Of a DNA stretch of 44,187 nt, positions 21,916 through 30,422 are shown in pieces. The translations under genes were made by a program, and so were the position numbers. The stretch is taken from positions 1 to 44,187 of the forward strand of contig CAWEBF010000013.1 in assembly GCA_963807235.1 (NCBI GenBank). Reading direction: 5' to 3'. The first letter of the stretch is position 1, and every line of letters starts with the position of its first letter. The notes under the pieces are model-generated. The model was given only the letters and a program-made list of their open reading frames with translations, made no database searches and was not told the DNA's origin. This stretch comes from CAWEBF01 sp963807235 (lineage in GTDB: Bacteria; Acidobacteriota; Vicinamibacteria; Vicinamibacterales; UBA2999).

Positions 21916-23138
21916 GGGGTGATTATGGCCTGTTGCACAAGGTCCTTGAACCGCTGCCGGATCTGGCCGGGGTTCGACGGCTGGCTCGCCGTCATCAGGA
22001 CTATGGCAGTCTCCTTGACGGGATCGACCCAGAAGATCGTGCCGGCCGTGCCGTCCCATCCGTACTCGCCGGCACTTGCGACCTCGACATTTGCCAGACC
22101 CCAGCCCATCGCTCCGCCCTTGGTCTGCTGCACGGCTTCGGACAGGCCGTTCTTCGTCATCGTCTCCACCGTTGCCGCGCGCAGCAATCGAACGCCATCC
22201 AGTTCGCCCTTGTTGAGCAGCATCTGGCTGAAGCGCAGATAGTCGGGCACGGTAGACAGGAGCCCGACGGCCCCCTCGATGAGCGCCGGACGCTCTGTGA
22301 ACGGCAATGTCTCCGTTTCAACCGGCGCCAGGCCGCCTTCAGGCGATGCGCGGTACACCGTGGTCAGCCGGGCGCGCTGCTCGGGCGTAGCGGCCCAAAA
22401 CATGGTGTCGGTCATGCGCAGCGGACGAAAGATGCGTTCCTCGAGGAACACCTCGAAGGGCTTCCCCGACCACACCTCGACGAGACGGCCGAGCACTGAG
22501 GTGCCTTCGCTATAGCGGTACCGCGTGCCCGGGTCCTCCATCAGCGGCACACGCACCAGGTTCGCGATGAACTGCGCCATGGTGATCGTTCGTGACCGTA
22601 CCTGCTCGCGCTGGTAGATCTCCGACGTCCGGGGCTGAAGACCGGACGTGTGCAGCAGCAGGTCCCGGACAGTGATCGCCCGTGCCGGTGCGCGAGGCGG
22701 TGCGCCGCCCCCGCCAAAGACCGCGGCCTTCCCGAACTCCGGAATGAACTTCGCGACCGGGTCGTCCAGATCGAAGCGGCCCTCTTCGTGCAGCATCATC
22801 ACCGCGACCGAGGTGACCGGCCGGGTCATCGAGTAGATGCGAAAGAGCGACCGCGCGGTCATCGGCGCGCGCGTGTTCACATCCTGCACCCCGACCGCTT
22901 CGAGATAGCCGACCGTCCCGCGCCGCGCGACGGCGGCCACAGCCCCCGCAATCCGGCGTTCCGCGACGTAGCGGTTCAGCAGGCCAGTGGCCTCGCCAAG
23001 ACGCACGCGAGAGAGGCCGGCCCTCTCCGGGTCCACGGGGACCGCCTGCTGGGCGGCCATCGAGACGGCCAGAATCGCGGCGACACAACCGACAAACACG
23101 ATCGGCCGCGGACCCCGGGCGCCAGGCATCGCCGACAT
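21912..23138 (-). CDS. Exported serine hydrolase, beta-lactamase/EstB family, with altered SxxK motif
   Basis: A 408-residue class C beta-lactamase-like protein. The signal peptide runs to about residue 30 (VAAILAVSMAAQ). The nucleophile motif reads FRIYSMTRPV (Ser103-Met-Thr-Arg106), so the general-base Lys of SxxK is Arg; the codon CGG is at 22821-22823. The second motif is YSEG (about 209-212) where YxN is usual. The last motif region is YGWDGTAGTIFWVDP. DLLLHTSGL and PGTRYRYSEGTSVLG are otherwise canonical. The loss of Lys suggests altered or lost esterase activity. The start at 23138 is preferred; GTG 23204 would nearly touch ada. It couples to the VOC gene by ATGA. Confidence 0.82.
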   Translation of the reverse strand: MSAMPGARGPRPIVFVGCVAAILAVSMAAQQAVPVDPERAGLSRVRLGEATGLLNRYVAERRIAGAVAAVARRGTVGYLEAVGVQDVNTRAPMTARSLFRIYSMTRPVTSVAVMMLHEEGRFDLDDPVAKFIPEFGKAAVFGGGGAPPRAPARAITVRDLLLHTSGLQPRTSEIYQREQVRSRTITMAQFIANLVRVPLMEDPGTRYRYSEGTSVLGRLVEVWSGKPFEVFLEERIFRPLRMTDTMFWAATPEQRARLTTVYRASPEGGLAPVETETLPFTERPALIEGAVGLLSTVPDYLRFSQMLLNKGELDGVRLLRAATVETMTKNGLSEAVQQTKGGAMGWGLANVEVASAGEYGWDGTAGTIFWVDPVKETAIVLMTASQPSNPGQIRQRFKDLVQQAIITP

Positions 23139-23213
23139 GATACGCAGCGCGACCGGAATTCGATGTCGTTTTTCCGGTCGCGCGCGATCTTGCGCGGGAG
23201 TCATGATCCGCTC

Positions 23214-24365
23214 ATGATGCTTTCAACAGCCATGTCACCTGCGGCTTCAGCCGACCTGCCGCTCTGGCCCATGCCGGCGCGCGAGGAGATGGAACGAGCC
23301 TATCAGCGCTCCGACGCCTCCTACGACGGCGTGTTCTACCTGGGCGTGCGTACGACCGGCATCTTCTGCCGGCCGTCGTGCTCGGCCCGCAAGCCCAAGC
23401 CCGAGAACGTGGAGTTTTTCGGGATCGCCAAGGACGCGGTGTTTGCCGGCTACCGGCCGTGCCTGCGGTGCCGTCCGCTCGAGGACAGCCAGGCGCCGCC
23501 GTGGGTGGCCCCGCTGATGGACCGGATCGAGCGCCAGCCCGACGAACGCATCCGGGAGCGCGACTTGCGCCAGCTGGGGGTGGAGCCGGCGCGCGTCCGC
23601 CGGTACTTCGAGTCGCGGTACGGGCTCACGTTCCAGGCGTATTGCCGGGCGCGGCGGCTGTCGCGGGCATTCGAGCGGATCCGCGACGGCGAGGCCATCG
23701 ACGACGCGGTGTTCGAGACCGGCTACGACTCCCACAGCGGCTTCCGCGAGGCGTTCCGCAAGGTGTTCGGCATCACGCCGGGCCGGGCCGCTGAAGGACG
23801 CCAGGTCTGCCTGGCCTGGATCGAGACCCCGCTCGGTCCGATGATCGCCGGGGCCAGCGATGCGGGCCTGTGCCTGCTCGAGTTCACCGACCGCCGCATG
23901 ATCGAGGCGCAGCTGACCACGCTGCGCAAGCGGCTGAAAGCCGCCCTCGTGCCGGCGGATCATCCGCACCTGCAGACGCTCCGGGACGAATTGACCCAGT
24001 ACTTCGCCGGCACGCTGCAGACGTTCAGCGTGCCGCTGGAAGCACCGGGGACGCCGTTCGAGATGCGCTGTTGGCAGGCGTTGTGCGACATCCCGTACGG
24101 TGAAACCCGCTCCTACGCCGACGTGGCGCGGATTGTGGGCAGCCCGGCAGCCGTCCGCGCCGTAGGCCGCGCGAACGGCATGAACCGCATTGCGATCGTG
24201 ATCCCCTGCCACCGCGTGGTGAACAAGAGCGGTGAGCTGGGAGGCTACGGCGGCGGCCTCTGGCGGAAGCGGCGGCTCCTGCACCTGGAGCGCGGGGCCG
24301 CAGCTAGCGAGGCTCCGCCTCGGACCGACAAGGTTTCTAGGCGGCCGGCGCGCGCGCGAACGTGA
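23214..24365 (+). CDS. ada: Ada: methylated-DNA repair protein and transcriptional activator
   Basis: A 383-residue full-length Ada. The N-terminal zinc/methyl-phosphotriester domain has Cys52, Cys56, Cys83 and Cys86 in FCRPSC and RPCLRC. An AraC helix-turn-helix follows (YGLTFQAYCRARRLSRAF, then AVFETGYDSHSGFREAFRKV, about 136-185). The C-terminal O6-alkylguanine methyltransferase has PYGETRSYADVA and the active Cys in IPCHRV (about 331-335). Repair by self-alkylation also turns the protein into an activator, probably of this gene. The start at 23214 (ATG-ATG) is assigned by distance from the zinc domain. The C-terminal about 20 residues are basic and overlap the FkbM gene by 29 bp, convergent. 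Confidence 0.92.
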   Translation: MMLSTAMSPAASADLPLWPMPAREEMERAYQRSDASYDGVFYLGVRTTGIFCRPSCSARKPKPENVEFFGIAKDAVFAGYRPCLRCRPLEDSQAPPWVAPLMDRIERQPDERIRERDLRQLGVEPARVRRYFESRYGLTFQAYCRARRLSRAFERIRDGEAIDDAVFETGYDSHSGFREAFRKVFGITPGRAAEGRQVCLAWIETPLGPMIAGASDAGLCLLEFTDRRMIEAQLTTLRKRLKAALVPADHPHLQTLRDELTQYFAGTLQTFSVPLEAPGTPFEMRCWQALCDIPYGETRSYADVARIVGSPAAVRAVGRANGMNRIAIVIPCHRVVNKSGELGGYGGGLWRKRRLLHLERGAAASEAPPRTDKVSRRPARART

Positions 24366-25221
24366 TGTCTCCGCCGCCGCCCCGCGTGGTGTCGCCGACA
24401 GGGGCGAAGCCCACGGAGTTCAGCATCTCCACGATGCGGCGGCCGCCCTTGCTCTCGAGACCGCACTCGATGTGCAGCTCGCGCACGGCGGGATTGCGGA
24501 GCAGCTGCATGCCCCCGGCCACGATCTCGTCGGTCAGGCCAGGCACGTCGATCTTGATGTAGTTGGGACACGCCAACCCGAGCTCGTCCACCATCTGGTC
24601 CATCGACATGATCAGCGCAGCCTGGTGCCCCGAGGACGGGCGGCCCCGCTTCCCCCTGAAGCTGAAGGACAGGCCCGCATCGAACTGCGACACGTCGAGT
24701 TGCGCGATGCTCTTGCCCTGGCCGAGCCCCATGAGCAGGCAGGTCACCCGGTCGTCGAAGGCGTTGATCTCGCAGTTGGCCGACAGCACGAAGTAGTTCA
24801 CGGCCGCGGGCTCGAAGGAGACCACCCGCGTGTCGCCGCGCCGCGCCGCGTACAACGTGTAGACACCGACGTTCGCCCCGACGTCCCAGAAGACGCTCCC
24901 GGGACGAAAGCTGTCGATCCAGGCGATCGTGTCGGGCTGTTTAGTGAAGAGCGACCCCGCTCGTCCCGCCGGGCCTTTGCCAAGAGCCACGAACGACAGC
25001 GGCCCGTAGGGCGTCTCGACGGTCCACGGCTCCTGTGCCAGCGTGAGCGCGAACCGCCCACGCAAGCGCGCGCCCACCGCACCTTGAATGTGGCGCAAAC
25101 GATAGAGCAGCAGGTTGAACTGCTTCTTGACGTACTCGACTTCCGGGTCCTTGTCCTCGAGCAACTCGAGGCCAGCGGCTTCGGCAGGCACCGGAAGCTG
25201 GGGGAGTTCCAGCTTAGCCAT
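24337..25221 (-). CDS. FkbM-family SAM-dependent methyltransferase
   Basis: A 294-residue protein. The SAM site is FWDVGANVGVYTLYAARRGD (about 111-130) with FEPAAVNYFVL as motif II. IKIDVPGLTDEIVAGG is the FkbM KIDVEG-type motif, here with Pro in place of Glu, and ELHIECG follows. Family members O-methylate sugars or polyketides. The first 80 residues, rich in charged residues, are outside the domain. It may act on glycans with the nearby galE, but that is inference. It faces ada head-on with overlapping 3' ends and is divergent from the TonB receptor. Confidence 0.82.
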   Translation of the reverse strand: MAKLELPQLPVPAEAAGLELLEDKDPEVEYVKKQFNLLLYRLRHIQGAVGARLRGRFALTLAQEPWTVETPYGPLSFVALGKGPAGRAGSLFTKQPDTIAWIDSFRPGSVFWDVGANVGVYTLYAARRGDTRVVSFEPAAVNYFVLSANCEINAFDDRVTCLLMGLGQGKSIAQLDVSQFDAGLSFSFRGKRGRPSSGHQAALIMSMDQMVDELGLACPNYIKIDVPGLTDEIVAGGMQLLRNPAVRELHIECGLESKGGRRIVEMLNSVGFAPVGDTTRGGGGDITFARAPAA

Positions 25222-25246
25222 GCGCGGGTTTTATCACGGATTCACC

Positions 25247-25275
25247 TTGACTGGGCGGGTGGCGCTTGTTAAGAA
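25247..25275 (+). promoter_or_regulatory. Possible sigma70-type promoter for the TonB receptor
   Basis: TTGACT at 25247-25252 is followed after exactly 17 bp by TAAGAA (25270-25275), a weak -10. It lies about 22 bp before the receptor start in a 75-bp divergent gap, which leaves only a very short leader. Confidence 0.35.
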
Positions 25276-25296
25276 GGGCACGGAAACGGAGGCCCT

Positions 25297-28200
25297 ATGA
25301 CCTGGCGCACGTCCCTGTTGTCGTGTCTGCTCCTTCTCGCTGCCGTAAACGCCTCGGCGCAGTTCGATTCCGCTCAAGTGTCCGGCGTCGTGCAGGATTC
25401 GTCGGGGGGCGTTCTCCCTGGGGTGGACGTGGTGCTCGCCAACGCCGGCACCAACAGCGAACGCCGCGCGGTCACGAACGATGCGGGCCTCTACACCTTC
25501 CCGAACGTCCCGGTGGGCGAGTACCGCCTCACGGCGTCGCTCTCCGGTTTCAAGTCCATCACCAAGTCGGGCGTGTCGGTGAACGCGGGCGTGAACATCC
25601 GCGTAGACGTCGCACTGGAGGTCGGGGCCTTGAGCGAGGTCGTGCAGGTAGAGGCGGCCACGACACTCGTCGACACCGCCGTAATCGGCCGGACCGTCCG
25701 CGCCGAGCAGATCGCCGAAACGCCGCTCAGCGGCCGCCGCGCCTCGCAGGTGGCGCAGCTCGCGCCGGGCGTCATCGGCAACAACATGGGCGGCGCGGTG
25801 CCGACGCAGACCGGCACGTTTGCGACGGGCGTCACCTCGATCAACGGCGGCCGCGCCGACGAGTTCATGACCACCATCGACGGCGCACCATCGATTCGCG
25901 TGCGGGCCGCCGGCGGCTTCATGATGGGCGCGCAGAACTTCGACACCGTGGCCGAGGTGCAGGTGCTGACCACGAACTACCAGGCGGAGCACGGCCGATC
26001 CTCGGCGGGCCAGCTGCGCCTGGTGACCAAGAGCGGCACCCAGAGCTTCCGCGGCAACATGTTCTGGTCGCATCAGAACGACGCGCTCGACTCGAACACC
26101 TGGACGCGCGAACGCGCCGGGCTGGAGAAGTCGCCGCACAAGTACAACGCCTACGGCTTCACGCTCGGCGGGCCTATCTACATTCCGGGTGTCTTCAACG
26201 AGAACAAGCAGTCGCTGTTCTTCTTCTGGGGCCAGGAGTGGCAGCGCGACCGCACGGTGGAGGAACAGACCGGCATCGTGCCCACGCAGGCAATGCGCAA
26301 CGGCGACTTCAGCGCGCTGCTGCCCGGTCGCGTGATCCGCGATCCGCTGACGGGCCTGCCGTTCCCCAACAACACGATCCCGCAGAACCGCATCAGCCCG
26401 CAGGGCCGAGCGCTCATGAACGCCTTCCCGCTGCCGGTGCCAGGCTTCCAGCAGGGCGCCAACAACTGGATCGGCAACCCGTCGGTGTTCAACAACCAGC
26501 GTAAGGACAGCATCAAGATCGACTGGGTACCTTCGACGAACCATCGGCTCGCCGTGCGCCACACGTGGGCGCCGAACGTGTGGAACGATCCCGAGCCGCT
26601 GACGGTGTACTCGACGATCTGGGATTATCCCGGCCGCACGATGGCGACCTCACTCACCAGCACGCTGTCGAACTCGCTCATCAACGAGTTCTCGTTCTCG
26701 TGGGGCTCGACCAGCCCATCGAAATACTTCGGGCAGCGGAACTGCGACTACTGCCCCGGCGGCACCGACGCGCTGCAATATCCCACGAACAGCTCGGTCG
26801 GCATCAACTACCCGTACCTCTTCCCCGGCACCAAGCTCGACCCGGAGAAGATTCCGAACATCTCGCTGCAGGGCTTCACCGCCATCAACAACGCGGCGTA
26901 TCCGGGCTCGTGGAACGACTTCGTGTTCCTGTGGGCCGACAACGTCACGAAGATCACGGGCAACCACACGTTCAAGGCCGGCCTCAGCGTCGAGCGGTCG
27001 GGCATGAACGACCGCATTCAGCTCAGCTTCGCGCAGGCGCCCGCCACGACCAACCAGAACGGCTCGTTCCGTTTCTTCGACACGCGCGCCAATGCCACCG
27101 GTTACTCGCCGGCCAACGCGATGCTGGGCCTGTTCGACGACTACACCGAGTTCGGCGCCAAGCCCAACACGAAGTGGCTGGCGATGGCCTACGACGTCTA
27201 CGCGCAGGACAGCTGGCGGCCGGCCCGCGATCTGACCATCGAGCTCGGGCTGCGCTACTCGCTGTGGCAGCCGTGGGGCACCACCAACCAGGCCATGGCG
27301 TCATTCGACCCGGCGTTCTACAACGCCAGCCAGGCCGCTGTCATCGACCGCGCGGCGGGGTTCGTGGTCAGCGGCGATCGCTTCAACGGCATCACGCTGC
27401 CGGGTGACGCGCCCACCGAAGAGGCCATCGCGGACTTCCCCCAGCTGGCCAGCATGCAGCGCCTGTATCACGGCGTGCCCAACGGCTTCTCCGAGACGCC
27501 GAAGGACGGCTTCCAGCCGCGGCTCGGGATGGCCTACGCCATCGACGACAAGACCACGTTCCGGGCGGGCATCGGCCGGTTCCTCAACCGTGTGCAGATC
27601 AACACCACCGCGGCCTACGGCTTCAACCCGCCGTTGTCGGAGATGCAGACGGTGATCAACGGCATCGTGGACCAGCCGGGCGGCGCCGTCACGCGCAACT
27701 TCCCGCTGGTGATGGCGATGCAGTCGCCCGACTTCACCAACCCGATGTCGTGGGCGTGGAACGCGACCGTGGACCGCGAGCTGCCGTGGCAGATGCGCGG
27801 CACGCTGTCCTATGTCGGCCGGTCGGCCTCGAACCTCGAGCGCGCGCGCAATGTGAACCAGTTGCAGACCGGCACCATTCAGGCCAATCCGGGCGTCAAC
27901 GCCAATGCGCTGCGCCCGTACCTGGGCTTCGGCAGCATCACGGCGTATGAGACCACCGGCAAGTCGCGCTACAACAGCCTGCAGACGCAGGTCGAGCACC
28001 GCTCGGTCCGTGGCTTTGGCTTCAGCGTGGCGTATACGTTCTCGAAGAACAAGGACGACTCCAGCGGCCGCGGCGACATCCTGCCCGACACCTACAACGA
28101 CAGCAACTTCTACGGCACCTCCGATCTGGACCGGCCGCACGTGCTGGTGTCGCAGATGCGGTATCGGTTCCCGACGCTCGACGAGACGGTGGCGCCGGTG

Positions 28201-28677
28201 CGGTGGGCGCTCGGCAACTGGGACGTCTCCGGGATCTTCCAGGCGCAGTCGGGCGCGCCGTTCACGGTTCGCGCGGCCAACGACTACGCCGGCGTCGGCC
28301 CCGGCAGCGGACAGCAGTTCTGGGAGCAGATCGGCGACCCGTCGGCGGTGCGGACCGAGTGGAATGACGCGACGTCGCGCCTCATCTGGTTCGATCGCAC
28401 GGCCTTCCGGCAGCCGACCGCCGGCACGTTCGCGACCTCGCAGGAGCGCAACTCGCTGCGGCAGCCCGGCTTCTGGGACATCAACCTGTCGCTGCGCAAG
28501 GCGTTCAACATCGCCGGCACGAACGATCGGCTGGATTTCCGTCTCGAGGCGTTCAACCTCCTGAACCGCACGCGCCTCGACAACGCCGTGATCAATCCGA
28601 CGCTACCCGACTTCGGCTCAATCGTGGCGCGCACCGGCAACCGCGTCATGCAGGTGGGGATGCAGTATCAATTCTAG
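25297..28677 (+). CDS. Oar-like TonB-dependent receptor with carboxypeptidase regulatory-like domain
   Basis: A 1126-residue outer-membrane protein. The signal peptide is MTWRTSLLSCLLLLAAVNASA. A carboxypeptidase-regulatory-like domain spans about 25-110 (VSGVVQDSSGGVLPGVDVVL, NDAGLYTFPNVPVGEYRLTA). A plug domain spans about 115-230 (VVQVEAATTLVDTAVIGRTV, then SGRRASQVAQLAPGV). The rest is a long beta-barrel with GGPIYIPGVFNENKQSLFFF and the final aromatic strand ending RVMQVGMQYQF. This is the large Oar-like family typical of Acidobacteriota, for uptake of large glycans, peptides or chelates. The ribosome site ACGGAGG lies 4-5 bases before the ATG. Next genes are secreted hydrolases in the same direction, which suggests a scavenging role. 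Confidence 0.93.
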   Translation: MTWRTSLLSCLLLLAAVNASAQFDSAQVSGVVQDSSGGVLPGVDVVLANAGTNSERRAVTNDAGLYTFPNVPVGEYRLTASLSGFKSITKSGVSVNAGVNIRVDVALEVGALSEVVQVEAATTLVDTAVIGRTVRAEQIAETPLSGRRASQVAQLAPGVIGNNMGGAVPTQTGTFATGVTSINGGRADEFMTTIDGAPSIRVRAAGGFMMGAQNFDTVAEVQVLTTNYQAEHGRSSAGQLRLVTKSGTQSFRGNMFWSHQNDALDSNTWTRERAGLEKSPHKYNAYGFTLGGPIYIPGVFNENKQSLFFFWGQEWQRDRTVEEQTGIVPTQAMRNGDFSALLPGRVIRDPLTGLPFPNNTIPQNRISPQGRALMNAFPLPVPGFQQGANNWIGNPSVFNNQRKDSIKIDWVPSTNHRLAVRHTWAPNVWNDPEPLTVYSTIWDYPGRTMATSLTSTLSNSLINEFSFSWGSTSPSKYFGQRNCDYCPGGTDALQYPTNSSVGINYPYLFPGTKLDPEKIPNISLQGFTAINNAAYPGSWNDFVFLWADNVTKITGNHTFKAGLSVERSGMNDRIQLSFAQAPATTNQNGSFRFFDTRANATGYSPANAMLGLFDDYTEFGAKPNTKWLAMAYDVYAQDSWRPARDLTIELGLRYSLWQPWGTTNQAMASFDPAFYNASQAAVIDRAAGFVVSGDRFNGITLPGDAPTEEAIADFPQLASMQRLYHGVPNGFSETPKDGFQPRLGMAYAIDDKTTFRAGIGRFLNRVQINTTAAYGFNPPLSEMQTVINGIVDQPGGAVTRNFPLVMAMQSPDFTNPMSWAWNATVDRELPWQMRGTLSYVGRSASNLERARNVNQLQTGTIQANPGVNANALRPYLGFGSITAYETTGKSRYNSLQTQVEHRSVRGFGFSVAYTFSKNKDDSSGRGDILPDTYNDSNFYGTSDLDRPHVLVSQMRYRFPTLDETVAPVRWALGNWDVSGIFQAQSGAPFTVRAANDYAGVGPGSGQQFWEQIGDPSAVRTEWNDATSRLIWFDRTAFRQPTAGTFATSQERNSLRQPGFWDINLSLRKAFNIAGTNDRLDFRLEAFNLLNRTRLDNAVINPTLPDFGSIVARTGNRVMQVGMQYQF

Positions 28678-28712
28678 GGGTTCGTAGTTCGTAGTTCGTG
28701 GTTCGTGGTTGG
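28678..28712 (+). repeat. Five-unit heptamer array after the TonB receptor
   Basis: Immediately after the TAG stop come five 7-base units: GGGTTCG, two TAGTTCG, one TGGTTCG and a final TGGTTGG. It ends 16 bp before the next start codon at 28729. Unit sequence, number, strand relative to the downstream gene and final unit match the array at 17327-17361. Confidence 0.85.
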
Positions 28713-28728
28713 CAGGTCAGGAGCGTCC

Positions 28729-30321
28729 ATGAGTCGTGCGATTCCCACCGTCTGGCTTGCCTTGATCGTTGCGCTGTCGGTGAATCCGCTGTCACCGGCG
28801 CCAGCGGCGCAGTCGGCCTCGCCAACGCCGGTTTTGACGGGCACGCTCGAGCGCATCAAGGTCCACGGCAAGTCGCTGGAAGGGAACTTGATGAAGGAGT
28901 CGCCGGCGCCGGAGGTCTCGATCTACCTGCCGCCGAGCTATGCGAAGGAACCCAACCGGCGGTATCCGGTGGTGTATCTGCTGCACGGCTACACCAACTC
29001 GGATCTCGGCTACTTCGGGCCCACCGGGCGGCAGCTGCACGTGATCGCGGAACGCGTGTTCGGCGCGGCATCGGCGAAGGAGATGATCCTCGTGATGCCG
29101 AACTGCATGAACGCGTATGGCGGGTGCATGTACTCCAACTCGATCACCGCCGGCGACTGGGAGGGCTACATCGCCGACGACCTGGTGGGCTACATGGACA
29201 GCCACTACCGCACGCTCGCCACGCGCGCGAGCCGGGGTTTGGCCGGCCATTCGATGGGCGGGTACGGCACGCTGCGGATCGCGATGAAGCGGCCCGACGT
29301 CTTCAGTGCCATCTACGCGCTGAGCTCCTGCTGCCTCAACGAAGGAACCGTACGGCCCCCGCGCGACGGTGCGCCATCCCCCGCTGAATCGATCAAGAGC
29401 GTGGAGGAGGCCAAGGGCAACCGCGCAGCCCAGGGGACGCTGGCGCGCGCGGCGGCGTGGGCGCCGAACCCGGCGAACCCGCCGCTCTATCTCGACCTGC
29501 CGACCAGGAACGGCGAGGTGCAGCCGGCCGTGGCCGTGAAGTGGGCGGCCAATTCGCCGGTGGCCATGCTGGACCAGCACGTCGCCAACCTCAGGAAGTA
29601 CACCGCGATCGCACTCGACATCGGCTTGGCCGACACCCTGATCACGAGCAATAAGGTGTTCGTCGAGGGTCTGACCCGGCACGGGCTCGCGCATACGTTC
29701 GAGACCTACGACGGCGACCACGGCAACAGGATTCCGCAGCGGCTCGAGGAGAAGGTGCTGCCCTTCTTCTCACGGCACCTGTCCTTCGGGGCGCAGTCAT
29801 CGAGCGCTTCATGGCGTCCGAAGACGGCCGCGGCGGCCAGCAGCGTGCCGCCCGGCGTGCCAGCGCCAGACGCCTCTGGCCAGGCGGCGATCGCGGAGGT
29901 GCTGGCCCTCGAGAAGGCGATGGAGGCCGCGGTGGTGCGGCAGGACACGGCGTTCCTCGAGCGCGTGCTCGCACCCACCTTCATCTTCACCCACGGTGAC
30001 GGGTGGACGAGCGGAGGCGCGCCGCTCAAGGTGGACACCAAGACCACGTGGATCGAGTGGGTGAAGCGGCAGCCGGCGCCCTATTGGTACCGCGAGCTCG
30101 ACTCGGTGCAGGTGGAGCTGCACGGCGACGTGGCCATGACCGTCGGCCGCTACTTCTACCTGGCGCGCACCGCGGGTCAGGCGCCGTCTACCACGGGCGT
30201 CAACCACAGCCACGTGTGGTTCGAGCGCGTGTACGCCAAGCGCAACGGCCAGTGGCAGCACCTGTCGCACCGCACGGTCAGGGGTCCACTGCCGACGGCT
30301 GAGGTCTCCGCCACGCACTGA
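28729..30321 (+). CDS. Exported esterase (esterase D-like) fused to a DUF4440 domain
   Basis: A 530-residue secreted protein. The signal peptide is MSRAIPTVWLALIVALSVNP to AQSA. Residues about 35-350 are an alpha/beta-hydrolase of the esterase D/feruloyl-esterase type: YPVVYLLHGYTN, MILVMPNCMNAYGG, the nucleophile GHSMGGYG (173-180, Ser175) and His in TYDGDHGNRIPQ. Residues about 385-525 are an NTF2-like DUF4440 domain (AIAEVLALEKAMEAAVVRQD, ending VYAKRNGQWQHLSHRTV). The two domains are joined by an Ala/Pro/Ser linker. The fusion suggests a ligand-binding module on an esterase acting on plant-type esters. The start at 28729 has AGGAG 4-5 bases ahead. Confidence 0.85.
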   Translation: MSRAIPTVWLALIVALSVNPLSPAPAAQSASPTPVLTGTLERIKVHGKSLEGNLMKESPAPEVSIYLPPSYAKEPNRRYPVVYLLHGYTNSDLGYFGPTGRQLHVIAERVFGAASAKEMILVMPNCMNAYGGCMYSNSITAGDWEGYIADDLVGYMDSHYRTLATRASRGLAGHSMGGYGTLRIAMKRPDVFSAIYALSSCCLNEGTVRPPRDGAPSPAESIKSVEEAKGNRAAQGTLARAAAWAPNPANPPLYLDLPTRNGEVQPAVAVKWAANSPVAMLDQHVANLRKYTAIALDIGLADTLITSNKVFVEGLTRHGLAHTFETYDGDHGNRIPQRLEEKVLPFFSRHLSFGAQSSSASWRPKTAAAASSVPPGVPAPDASGQAAIAEVLALEKAMEAAVVRQDTAFLERVLAPTFIFTHGDGWTSGGAPLKVDTKTTWIEWVKRQPAPYWYRELDSVQVELHGDVAMTVGRYFYLARTAGQAPSTTGVNHSHVWFERVYAKRNGQWQHLSHRTVRGPLPTAEVSATH

Positions 30322-30422
30322 GCCCGCCGCCCTGGAGGGGCGGTTCGATTCCTCCCGGCGCGACGTTTATGCAAGTGGAACGGTGCGCGCACGCGCCCTC
30401 CGGGTTGGTGAAGGAGTCGGCG

